DNA of 64,000 nt, taken from Actinomycetota bacterium. Its GTDB lineage: Bacteria > Actinomycetota > UBA4738 > HRBIN12. Every line of letters begins with the position of its first letter. The stretch's first letter is position 1. The stretch lies in NCBI GenBank assembly GCA_005884925.1, contig VAYU01000023.1:1-64000 (forward strand), read 5' to 3'. The translations under genes were made by a program, and so were the position numbers. The notes under the pieces were generated by a model, which was not told the origin of the DNA, made no database searches, and was given only the letters and a program-made list of their open reading frames with translations. Positions 57,661-64,000 of the stretch are shown piece by piece.

Positions 57661-58590
57661 CTACGTGCCAGCTCCGACCGGAGCCGGCGGGGGCATCGGC
57701 GGGGCCACGTCCTGGGCCGGCGCCCGCCTCGAGGCGACCCACAGTACGCCGAGCCCGAAGATCGAGATCACGGTCCACGCGGCCCCACCCAGGACCGGGA
57801 CCAACCCGAGCACACGTACGATCCCCCATCCGAGGAGGAATGCGAGGAAGCGAGAGGTCGGCTGCTTCACCAGCATCCGGCCGATCGCGTGTGCGCCCGC
57901 GACGTACCCGACCGTGTACAGGAGCGCGAGCGCGAGCAACAGGAACAGCCCTAACGGGATCGCGATCACGACGATGAGGAACAAGACGGCGATGAGCGGG
58001 AGGAGGAAGAACGCGGCGACCCCGAGTCCGATCGACGCCCCGGTTCGCTGGCGGAACGCCCGGACGATCGCGCCATCGAGCGCCGGGGCGATGAGCAGGA
58101 GGAGCAGTCCGAGAACAAGCGTGGAGACCGAGTAGCCGATCCACCACGCGATCCGACTCGCGAACCCGATGTCGCCCGCGTTGAACCGGGTCGCCACGCG
58201 CTGTTGTTGGCCGGTGACCGTGGCGCCCGGCTCGGCGGTCGGCGCGTCGGTCGTGACGAGATCACCCCCGATCAGGGCGCCCGAACGAACCGTCACCGCC
58301 CCGTTGAAGACGACGACATCACCCGCGACGTGTCCGGAGATATCGGTCCTGCCGTCGAACACGACGACGGAACCGGTGACCGTCCCGGCGATCGTGGCCG
58401 GTCCGTGGAAGATCAGCGCGGTATCCACGGTTTCGCCCTGCGGGACGATGAGTTGACCACTCAGCACGACCTGGTCGCGAGACGTGTCGTCCGTCGAAGA
58501 GCCCTGCGCGAAGGCCGGCACGGTAAGAACCCCCACGATCACGAACGCAGCGAGGAACGCGCGCACGAACCGACGGATCCAGATGTGCAT
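57661..58590 (-). CDS. bactofilin-like (polymer-forming) membrane protein
   Basis: A 309-residue protein. A signal/first helix (FVRAFLAAFVIVGVLTVPAFA) is followed by an extracytoplasmic right-handed beta-helix of bactofilin type (~45-135; repeating turns such as IAGTVTGSVVVFDGRTDISG, HVAGDVVVFNGAVTVRSG). About four membrane helices follow (~150-270). A Pro-rich tail closes it. GGAGGGG precedes ATG 58590. Such proteins shape or organise the envelope; the specific role is unknown. Confidence 0.82.
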   Translation of the reverse strand: MHIWIRRFVRAFLAAFVIVGVLTVPAFAQGSSTDDTSRDQVVLSGQLIVPQGETVDTALIFHGPATIAGTVTGSVVVFDGRTDISGHVAGDVVVFNGAVTVRSGALIGGDLVTTDAPTAEPGATVTGQQQRVATRFNAGDIGFASRIAWWIGYSVSTLVLGLLLLLIAPALDGAIVRAFRQRTGASIGLGVAAFFLLPLIAVLFLIVVIAIPLGLFLLLALALLYTVGYVAGAHAIGRMLVKQPTSRFLAFLLGWGIVRVLGLVPVLGGAAWTVISIFGLGVLWVASRRAPAQDVAPPMPPPAPVGAGT

Positions 58591-58677
58591 CGTTCCCCTC
58601 CTCCGCGATGCCCCGGCCAGCCTATGCCGCCCGCCTTCCGTGCGCAAAAGCGAGGATCGGGCCGAACGGTGGGTGCT

Positions 58678-59013
58678 TCAAACCGCCACAGCTCGGACGG
58701 GAACCGTGCAGGGGATGATGTGAAGGTTGGTCGACGCTTGATCGACGCCCATGATCTCCAAGACCCTCTTGGGGGCGTTGCGGACACCGTGGAGCAGGAT
58801 GCAGCCCGAAGGCAGCGCGTTGAGGCTTCGAACGATCGATCCAACGCCACTTGAATCGATGAACACCAGTTCCGACAGATCGAGGGTCACGGGTCCACCC
58901 TTCGCGATCGCCGGGGCGATGGCGGTCTCCATCAGCGGCGCGGTCGACATGTCGAGCTCACCGCTCAGGAAGAACATCCTCGGTCCATCAGAGTTGATAG
59001 CGAAGTCCGTCAT
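58678..59013 (-). CDS. STAS-domain protein
   Basis: A 111-residue single STAS domain: FFLSGELDMSTAPLMETAIA and LSELVFIDSSGVGSIV (~48-63, with the phosphorylatable serine), then the helix RNAPKRVLEIMGVD and a hydrophobic end. It is the third such antagonist in the window. No kinase or phosphatase is adjacent, so its partner may be the hub at 18747 or the RsbW-like protein at 8619. Confidence 0.88.
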   Translation of the reverse strand: MTDFAINSDGPRMFFLSGELDMSTAPLMETAIAPAIAKGGPVTLDLSELVFIDSSGVGSIVRSLNALPSGCILLHGVRNAPKRVLEIMGVDQASTNLHIIPCTVPVRAVAV

Positions 59014-59192
59014 CGAGGCGCCCTTCGTTCAGGGTCGGGAGGGCAGCCAGTCAGGCGTGCGCGGACGGTCCAGGCGACCGGGATTCGTTCTTCTTGCACG
59101 ATACACCCTCGGCCGGATGGTGGCGAAGTCGCCGGTTGCGCGGGTCCGCCGTCCGGGCGGACGATGACCGAACCACTCGGGGGAGGGATCTC

Positions 59193-60044
59193 ATGCGTAG
59201 GAGAAGCACCATCACGGTCGTCATCGCGCTCGTGCTCACGGCATCCGTCGGATACCTCGCGGGGTCGGCCGCCGGATCCGGCGTTTCCGCCGGATCCGGC
59301 GCCCACCAGATCTCGACGCCCGCGTTCTCACGCGTCGTGTTCCTGAGCCACCCGAACAACCCCGCGCAGATCCCGGTGTTCCCGGGCGACCCCGCGTTCC
59401 GGCTGTCGACCGTCTTCACGGTGCCCAACGACGGCTTCTACCTCCAATACGTCCAGGAGGGCGAGCACACCGGCACGCATTACAGCGCGCCGTGCCACTT
59501 CCACGTCCAGGGGCTCTGCGCGGAGCAGCTCGACCCCGGAGACTTCATCTTGCCGGCGGTCGTCGTGGACGTCCGGGACAAGGTCGCACAGAACGTCGAT
59601 TACCACGTCACGGTCGCCGACCTGACGGCGTGGGAGAACGCCTACGGCCCGTTGCCCAAGGAAGCCGCGATCTTGCTGTGGACGGGGTGCGACCGTTTCT
59701 GGGGACCGGAGATCGGCGACAGCATCCCCACCTACTACAACTGTGGCAGCGCCGATGGACGGTTCCGCCAGCCAGGCTTCTCGGAGCGTGCGGTGAGATG
59801 GCTGATCGAGCAAGGCGTCCTGGGGGCGCGCGGTGCGCTGGGCACCGACACCTTCGGACCGGACCCAGGAGACGATCCGAACTTCGTGGAGACGTGGCTC
59901 ACGCTCCACCGACACCGCTTCACGATCGAGAACATGACCAACCTCGATGCGATGCCGACCACGGGCGGGTGGATCGTGATCGGCGGTCCGCGGAACCGGC
60001 ACGGCTCGGGCGCGCCGAGCACGATCTTCGGCCTGACGTCGTGA
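59193..60044 (+). CDS. exported cyclase-family (kynurenine formamidase-like) protein
   Basis: A 283-residue protein with a signal/anchor (TVVIALVLTASVGYLAGSAA, ~8-27) and a cyclase domain. The metal motif of the family, HxGTHxDxPxHF, reads HTGTHYSAPCHF here (~92-103): both early histidines and the later one remain but the aspartate is serine. DRFWGPEIG and NMTNLDAMP are further family-like spots. Exported cyclases of this type are uncommon. GGGAGGGA at 59180-59187 supports ATG 59193. Activity may be altered or lost. Confidence 0.83.
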   Translation: MRRRSTITVVIALVLTASVGYLAGSAAGSGVSAGSGAHQISTPAFSRVVFLSHPNNPAQIPVFPGDPAFRLSTVFTVPNDGFYLQYVQEGEHTGTHYSAPCHFHVQGLCAEQLDPGDFILPAVVVDVRDKVAQNVDYHVTVADLTAWENAYGPLPKEAAILLWTGCDRFWGPEIGDSIPTYYNCGSADGRFRQPGFSERAVRWLIEQGVLGARGALGTDTFGPDPGDDPNFVETWLTLHRHRFTIENMTNLDAMPTTGGWIVIGGPRNRHGSGAPSTIFGLTS

Positions 60045-60064
60045 TCGCGTGCCGCGGCCCGTCC

Positions 60065-60958
60065 CTACGCGGTCCGCTTCCGCGTCGAGCGTCTGGTCCG
60101 CTTCTTCTTGGCTTCCTCGACGCTCGCCTTGAGAGCGTCCATCAGCGCTTCGACCTGCGAGCCGGAGGGGATGCCGGGTCGTTCCTCGGGGAGCGATGCC
60201 GGCTCCTTCTGGGCGATCCGCTCCAGGAGCTCCTCGCGGTACGTGTCGGAGTACGCCGCGGGGTTCCAGGTGGTCTTCAGGGTGTCGATGAGCTTCCCGG
60301 CCAGCTCGAGCTCGGGCTCGGAGACCTCGACCACGCCGACTTCGCCGGCCAACCGTCGAGCGTCCCGAACCTCGTCGCCGAAGAAGAGCGTCTCGAGGCC
60401 GAGGGCTCCTTCGGCGGGGCGGATCGCGACCAGATGCGGCTTCGTCCGTAGCACGAACCGCCCGATCCCGGCGCGCTCCGACCGCTCCATCGCCAACAAC
60501 AGCAGGGCGTACGGCTTCTCGGCACCGTGCTGCGGAGCGACGACGTAGCTCTTCTCGAAGTAGACCGGATCGATGTCGCGCAGATCGACGAAGTCCTCGA
60601 TCTCGATGGTTCGGCTCCGCTCGGGCTGGAGGGACCGGATCTCGTCACCGGCGAGGAGAACGACGGACCCGTCATCCCGTTCGACACCCCGCATGAGGTC
60701 TTCGTAGGCGATCTCTCCTTCGACCTCGTCGGGCTGGCGTGCCGTACCCTCTGGCGGCGATCCGGCCTCGGGCAGCACCTCGGCCGGCTCGTCCTGCTCC
60801 GGCGCCTCTGCCTCGACGAAGCGTCGGTAGTGGACACGCCGGCCCTGCGCGTCCATCAGATGGAACCTAACGTCCTTCGGTTCGGTCGCGGGATAGAGCC
60901 GGACCGGGATCGTCACCAGCCCGAACGTCAAGGACCCGGTCCATACCGCCTTCGGCAT
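60065..60958 (-). CDS. ku: Ku protein, DNA-end binding
   Basis: A 297-residue bacterial Ku, a homodimeric ring that holds DNA ends for non-homologous end joining. The N-terminal strand AVWTGSLTFGLVTIPVRLYPA, the YRRFVEAE loop, YEDLMRGVERDDG and the ELAGKLIDTLKTTWNPAAY block are diagnostic. The basic tail (KASVEEAKKKRTRRSTRKRT) is typical of actinobacterial Ku and binds DNA. The LigD ligase gene that usually accompanies it is not in this window. It converges with the cyclase gene by 20 bp. Confidence 0.96.
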   Translation of the reverse strand: MPKAVWTGSLTFGLVTIPVRLYPATEPKDVRFHLMDAQGRRVHYRRFVEAEAPEQDEPAEVLPEAGSPPEGTARQPDEVEGEIAYEDLMRGVERDDGSVVLLAGDEIRSLQPERSRTIEIEDFVDLRDIDPVYFEKSYVVAPQHGAEKPYALLLLAMERSERAGIGRFVLRTKPHLVAIRPAEGALGLETLFFGDEVRDARRLAGEVGVVEVSEPELELAGKLIDTLKTTWNPAAYSDTYREELLERIAQKEPASLPEERPGIPSGSQVEALMDALKASVEEAKKKRTRRSTRKRTA

Positions 60959-61009
60959 GGATCCAGCCTAGCGTTGCGGATGGATGAGTCATGCTGCGGA
61001 GTGTCCGAA

Positions 61010-62140
61010 CTACGCCTTGACGCGTTCCCCTGATGCCGCGGACCTCTCGATGGTCGCGATGACCTCGTGGCGGCGGACGGCATCGGCGAAGTCCGGCACC
61101 GTGTGAGTCCCGTCGTCGATGTCTGTTGCGAACGCCGCGTACGCACGGCCGACGTTGTAGGCGGGCGCTCCTTCGAGGCTGGTGAGCGCGGGCCATCTCT
61201 GTATCAGAGCCGCCGGGAGAGGGAGTTCAGCGGGCTCATTCCCCCCCTGTGCTCCTGCGACGGTCAAGGGAAAGATCTGGGGTTGTGCTTCAGCGGCGGT
61301 GATCCGAAGCGTTCCGTCGGTTCCGTTGATCTCCCACTGGAACCCGGTACCGCCGGCAACGGCCTCGCGGACGTGGACGCTGGCGGTGGCCCCGGACGTC
61401 AGAGTGCCGATCACCGCGATCTGGTCGGCCGCCGTCTTCACGACCTGCTCCCCGGTCTCTTCGATGGTGATCAGCGGCCTGCGAAGATCCGACACGGCCG
61501 ACAGGTCGGCGAACTCGCCGAGGACGTGGTTGAGGATGTCCAGGCTGTGGCCGACGGCGATCGTGAGCACGCTGGCCCCGTTCGCCTTGTCGAGCATGTA
61601 GGCGTTCGGCTGGCCCACGACGTCGCCCGGGACCGACAACCCGACCATGGTCGTCGACAGGACCTCGCCGACGTATCCCTCGCCGAGCAGCTCTTGGACG
61701 AACTCGATCGCCGGGGCCTGGCGCGCCTGCAACCCGACCACCGTGCGCACCCCCTGCTCCGCGGCGAGCGCGGCCATCGCTCGCGCGTCGTCGAGGTCGC
61801 GGCCAAGCGGCCACTCGCAGTAGACGGCCTTGCCGGCGGCGATTGCGGCGGAGACGAGCTCTCGATGGTTCGGGACCTTGACCGTAACGGCGACCACGTC
61901 GACGTCTGGTTGGGTCACCAGCTGCTCGTGGTCTGAGAACACCGCACCGACTCCGAACACTTCGCCCGCCGCGCGCGCTGATCCCTCGCTGTGAGCGCTG
62001 AGCGCCCGGATCTCGTAGTTCGGCAGGGCGAGCAAGGCCGGGATGTGGGCGGTGGCGGCCCAGCCACGGATGGGGCTCACTCCGATGATCCCAACACCCA
62101 GCGTCGATCCAGGCATCTTCATCGGCGATCGAAGCGCCAT
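61010..62140 (-). CDS. Gfo/Idh/MocA-family oxidoreductase
   Basis: A 376-residue NAD(P)-dependent oxidoreductase. The Rossmann part starts VGIIGVSPIRGWAATAHIPA, with GVGAVFSDHEQLV, VAVTVKVPNHRELV, the conserved EWPLGRDLDDARAMA (EKP position; E, W, P) and VGLQARQAP. The C-terminal alpha/beta domain holds ASVLTIAVGHSLDILNHVLG. The Lys of the usual EKP motif is replaced by Trp, seen in several subfamilies. Starts at 62140, 62122 or 62116 are all possible. It lies 41 bp behind the next gene and is likely co-transcribed with it. Confidence 0.9.
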   Translation of the reverse strand: MALRSPMKMPGSTLGVGIIGVSPIRGWAATAHIPALLALPNYEIRALSAHSEGSARAAGEVFGVGAVFSDHEQLVTQPDVDVVAVTVKVPNHRELVSAAIAAGKAVYCEWPLGRDLDDARAMAALAAEQGVRTVVGLQARQAPAIEFVQELLGEGYVGEVLSTTMVGLSVPGDVVGQPNAYMLDKANGASVLTIAVGHSLDILNHVLGEFADLSAVSDLRRPLITIEETGEQVVKTAADQIAVIGTLTSGATASVHVREAVAGGTGFQWEINGTDGTLRITAAEAQPQIFPLTVAGAQGGNEPAELPLPAALIQRWPALTSLEGAPAYNVGRAYAAFATDIDDGTHTVPDFADAVRRHEVIATIERSAASGERVKA

Positions 62141-62181
62141 AAGCGTCGCCCCGCGATCTCGCCTGGAGGCCGGACGGACGA

Positions 62182-62832
62182 TCATGCGGCTGCCGCGAGA
62201 GCCGTGCGTGCCTCGCTGGTGTCGACGACCTTCCCGTTCAGTCCTCCGAACTGATGCAGAGGGCCGGACGTCTCGATGCGCAGAGTGGCGTCCGATCCGC
62301 CCGCCTTCATCGCGTCGAACCCGGCCACCCGGATCAGCCGCTCGATCGCTTCGGCAGCCTGGTCGTCGTCGGTCGCGTAGAAGAGCACCGCGCGCGGCGT
62401 TCGGTTGGCCTCCGCGGCCAGTGACTCGGCGCCGAGGGTGCCGAACGCCTTCACGAAGTGAGCCTCGGCGGGGAGGAGTCCGGCGACGACAGAGCCGGAG
62501 GACTGATCGTCGGGAAGCGTCCGAACGACCTCGCCGTTGGCGTCCTGTCCCACCGGGTTCGAAGGATCGACGACGACCTTGCCCCTGAGCAGATCTGCGT
62601 GTTGGGCGATCAGATCCTTGAGCGTCTCGAGCCACACCGCGAACACAACGACATCGCCGCTCGCGATCGCCTCCTCGACCGAGGCGGCACTCGCCAGCTC
62701 GCCCAACTCGTTCGCCAGCGCCGTCGCGTTCGAAACGTCACGCGAGGCCAAGACGACGCGTTCCCCGCCGCCGACGAGATCCCGCGCCACGGGCGTGCCG
62801 AGATTGCCAACTCCGATGATCGCGGTGGTCAT
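62182..62832 (-). CDS. NADPH/F420-dependent reductase-like NAD(P)-binding protein
   Basis: A 216-residue single-Rossmann protein of the NAD(P)-binding F420 reductase-like (Npd/FNO) type: AIIGVGNLGTPVARDLVGGG (~4-23) is the dinucleotide-binding loop, VVFAVWLETLKDLI the second strand, VVVDPSNPVGQDANG the third, and HFVKAFGTLGAESLA the family's closing motif. AGGAGGA precedes ATG 62832. Such enzymes move hydride between NADPH and F420 or simple substrates; the exact electron carrier is not decided. Confidence 0.87.
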   Translation of the reverse strand: MTTAIIGVGNLGTPVARDLVGGGERVVLASRDVSNATALANELGELASAASVEEAIASGDVVVFAVWLETLKDLIAQHADLLRGKVVVDPSNPVGQDANGEVVRTLPDDQSSGSVVAGLLPAEAHFVKAFGTLGAESLAAEANRTPRAVLFYATDDDQAAEAIERLIRVAGFDAMKAGGSDATLRIETSGPLHQFGGLNGKVVDTSEARTALAAAA

Positions 62833-62858
62833 CTGCTTCCTCCTTGCTCTCTTCCGGC

Positions 62859-63443
62859 TCAGCGCACCCGATGGGCCTCGACCTCGATCTCGAGGTCGAC
62901 CTTCTTGCCCACCAGGAAGCCACCGGTCTCGACCGCCATGTTCCAGGTCATGTCCCAGTCCTCGCGATCGATCGTGGTCTTGGCCGACGCGGCGAACATC
63001 GCCTCGCCTTCCATATCCGGCCCCCACCCGAGGAACTCTCCCGAAAGGGTGACGGACCTCGTGATGTCCTTGATCGTGAGGTCGCCGTCCAGCTCGAACA
63101 ACGTCCCGCCGGTCGGCCGCACCGCGGTGCTCTTGAACGTAAGCACCGGATGCTTCTCGATCTCCAGGAAGTCCCCGCTCGTCAGGTGTTCGTCTCGCTT
63201 CTCTGTGTGGGTCGTGATGCTCCCCGCTTCGATCTTCACGTCGACGCGCGAGTCCTCCGGCGACTCGGCGACCTCGATCGATCCGGTGAACTCCGTGAAC
63301 TGACCCCGGACCTTCGACAGCATGTGTCGCGCTACGAAGCCGACGACCGTGTGAACGACGTCGAGCTCGTACGTTCCGGCTGGCGGGATCGACACCCCGT
63401 GGTATCCCCGGCCTTCGGCCACCGGCTCCTTCGTCTCCGTCAT
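62859..63443 (-). CDS. YceI-family lipid-binding protein
   Basis: A 194-residue YceI-fold protein: a single-domain beta-barrel of the lipocalin type with an isoprenoid-binding pocket. Landmarks are YELDVVHTVVGFVARHMLSK (~24-43), VKIEAGSITTHTEKRDEHLT, DFLEIEKHPVLTFKST and the end DWDMTWNMAVETGGFLVGK. No signal peptide is present, so it is cytoplasmic, as is common in actinobacteria. Its start overlaps the MFS gene by 4 bp (ATGA), so it is in one operon with the transporter. Confidence 0.92.
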   Translation of the reverse strand: MTETKEPVAEGRGYHGVSIPPAGTYELDVVHTVVGFVARHMLSKVRGQFTEFTGSIEVAESPEDSRVDVKIEAGSITTHTEKRDEHLTSGDFLEIEKHPVLTFKSTAVRPTGGTLFELDGDLTIKDITRSVTLSGEFLGWGPDMEGEAMFAASAKTTIDREDWDMTWNMAVETGGFLVGKKVDLEIEVEAHRVR

Positions 63444-64000
63444 CCTTGCCCCCTTCGCTCCACGGCCCCCGCCTGTTGCGAGAGCCCTACGTGCGCTTGC
63501 ACGGCCGGCCGCAGGACCGTCCCCGCCACCGCGAACGCCGCGAGCACGAGTCCGGCTCCGATGGCGAACGACCGTTGGTAGCCGTTGGTCAGGGCTGCCG
63601 GCTCGGCGACCGACCTGGCGAGCAGCCCGTTCGTCTGCGACGCCGAGAGCGAGGCGAGGACCGCCAAGCCCAACGCTCCTCCGACCTGCTGGGTCGTGTT
63701 GACCAGCCCGGAGGCGAGGCCGGGATCGTGCTCGGTCGCGCCCGACATCGCGAGGGCCATCAGCGAGGGGAAGGCGAGGCCGAAGCCCATGCCGAGCAGG
63801 AGCATCGACGGCAGTACATCGATGAGGTAGTCGGCCTCCACGGGCACCCGCGCGAAGAAGACCAGCCCCGCGCCGATCAGCACGACACTCGGCAGGAGCA
63901 CCGCGCGGGCGCCGAAGCGGCTGATGAGCGGCCCCGAGAACGCGAACGACATCGTTCCGATAGCGACACTGAAGGGAAGGAACGCGAGCCCGATGCCGAG
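63440..64000 (-). CDS. MFS transporter (DHA2-like), C-terminal part, cut by the window edge
   Basis: The last ~187 residues of a major facilitator transporter. About five membrane helices are visible: LGIGLAFLPFSVAIGTMSFA at the edge, then RAVLLPSVVLIGAGLVFFA, SMLLLGMGFGLAFPSLMALA, GLVNTTQQVGGALGLAVLA and SFAIGAGLVLAAFAVAGTVL. GLVNTTQQVGGALG is typical of the 14-helix drug/H+ antiporter branch. It reaches the window end without a start, and overlaps the YceI gene by 4 bp. Substrate unknown. Confidence 0.88.
   Translation of the reverse strand, partial: LGIGLAFLPFSVAIGTMSFAFSGPLISRFGARAVLLPSVVLIGAGLVFFARVPVEADYLIDVLPSMLLLGMGFGLAFPSLMALAMSGATEHDPGLASGLVNTTQQVGGALGLAVLASLSASQTNGLLARSVAEPAALTNGYQRSFAIGAGLVLAAFAVAGTVLRPAVQAHVGLSQQAGAVERRGQG

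Overview
The window is very GC-rich, densely coded DNA with many ATGA/GTGA start-stop overlaps. Several gene families point to an actinobacterium: a SigE-family and a SigJ-type ECF sigma factor, an Rv2578c-type radical SAM protein, a CtpE-like P-type ATPase, a DosR/NarL-type regulator, Ku without a ligase beside it, an F420/luciferase-type oxidoreductase, and small Actinomycetota families such as CsbD-like and MCLSCGCG-type proteins. No rRNA, tRNA or CRISPR array was seen. I infer an uncultured soil-type member of the Actinomycetota; the class cannot be told from this stretch.

Layout. 1-9.6 kb: a membrane GGDEF-EAL protein, an alpha-oxoamine synthase-like enzyme, a luciferase-like oxidoreductase, an ECF sigma factor with a membrane partner, and STAS and RsbW-like partner-switch proteins. 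9.66-10.68 kb: a decayed IS481-family insertion sequence sitting between NCTAGN sites. 10.7-18.6 kb: CYTH-CHAD protein, a run of very small proteins, topoisomerase IB, a nucleotidyltransferase-BON-phosphoesterase operon, and membrane proteins. 18.7-23.5 kb: a 1329-residue PAS/GAF/SpoIIE/HATPase protein followed by a STAS protein. 23.6-25.1 kb: a decayed patch with a glycosyltransferase tail and a gutted TMEM175-like channel. 25.2-33.6 kb: SigJ-type sigma factor, ABC exporter, CDGSH/ferredoxin-like protein, FtsH, and a hydrolase-LuxR fusion. 33.7-37.6 kb: ECF sigma/membrane partner pair diverging from a P-type ATPase. 37.6-41.1 kb: a rearranged patch with an exact 201-bp tandem duplication and a short inverted segment that breaks a SnoaL-like gene and a truncated haemoglobin gene. 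41.4-51.8 kb: a signalling cluster (OmpR regulator, two HisKA_3 kinases, two REC-EAL proteins, DosR-like regulator, TetR, LysR). 52-64 kb: exported proteins, PAS plus metallo-beta-lactamase-fold pair, bactofilin-like membrane protein, STAS, exported cyclase, Ku, two oxidoreductases, YceI, and the end of an MFS transporter.

Two regulatory themes connect the genes. First, at least seven upstream regions carry a GTTT/GTTC - 14 to 16 bp - GGGTAT-type pair, the promoter pattern of the general-stress sigma factors (SigB/SigF). They precede a CsbD-like protein, an RsbW-like protein, a small-protein operon, the nucleotidyltransferase operon, and two paralogous exported BNR-repeat proteins. With three STAS proteins, an RsbW-like protein and a SpoIIE-type phosphatase present, this looks like a stress-response neighbourhood, although the sigma factor itself is not in the window. 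Second, an exact 14-bp element with a GGGAC-N4-GTCCC core occurs three times, 87-125 bp upstream of two REC-EAL genes and of a small exported protein, in the same region as a DosR-like regulator whose recognition helix closely resembles that of DosR. I infer a DosR-like circuit feeding into cyclic-di-GMP signalling; this is the most promising candidate system in the window.
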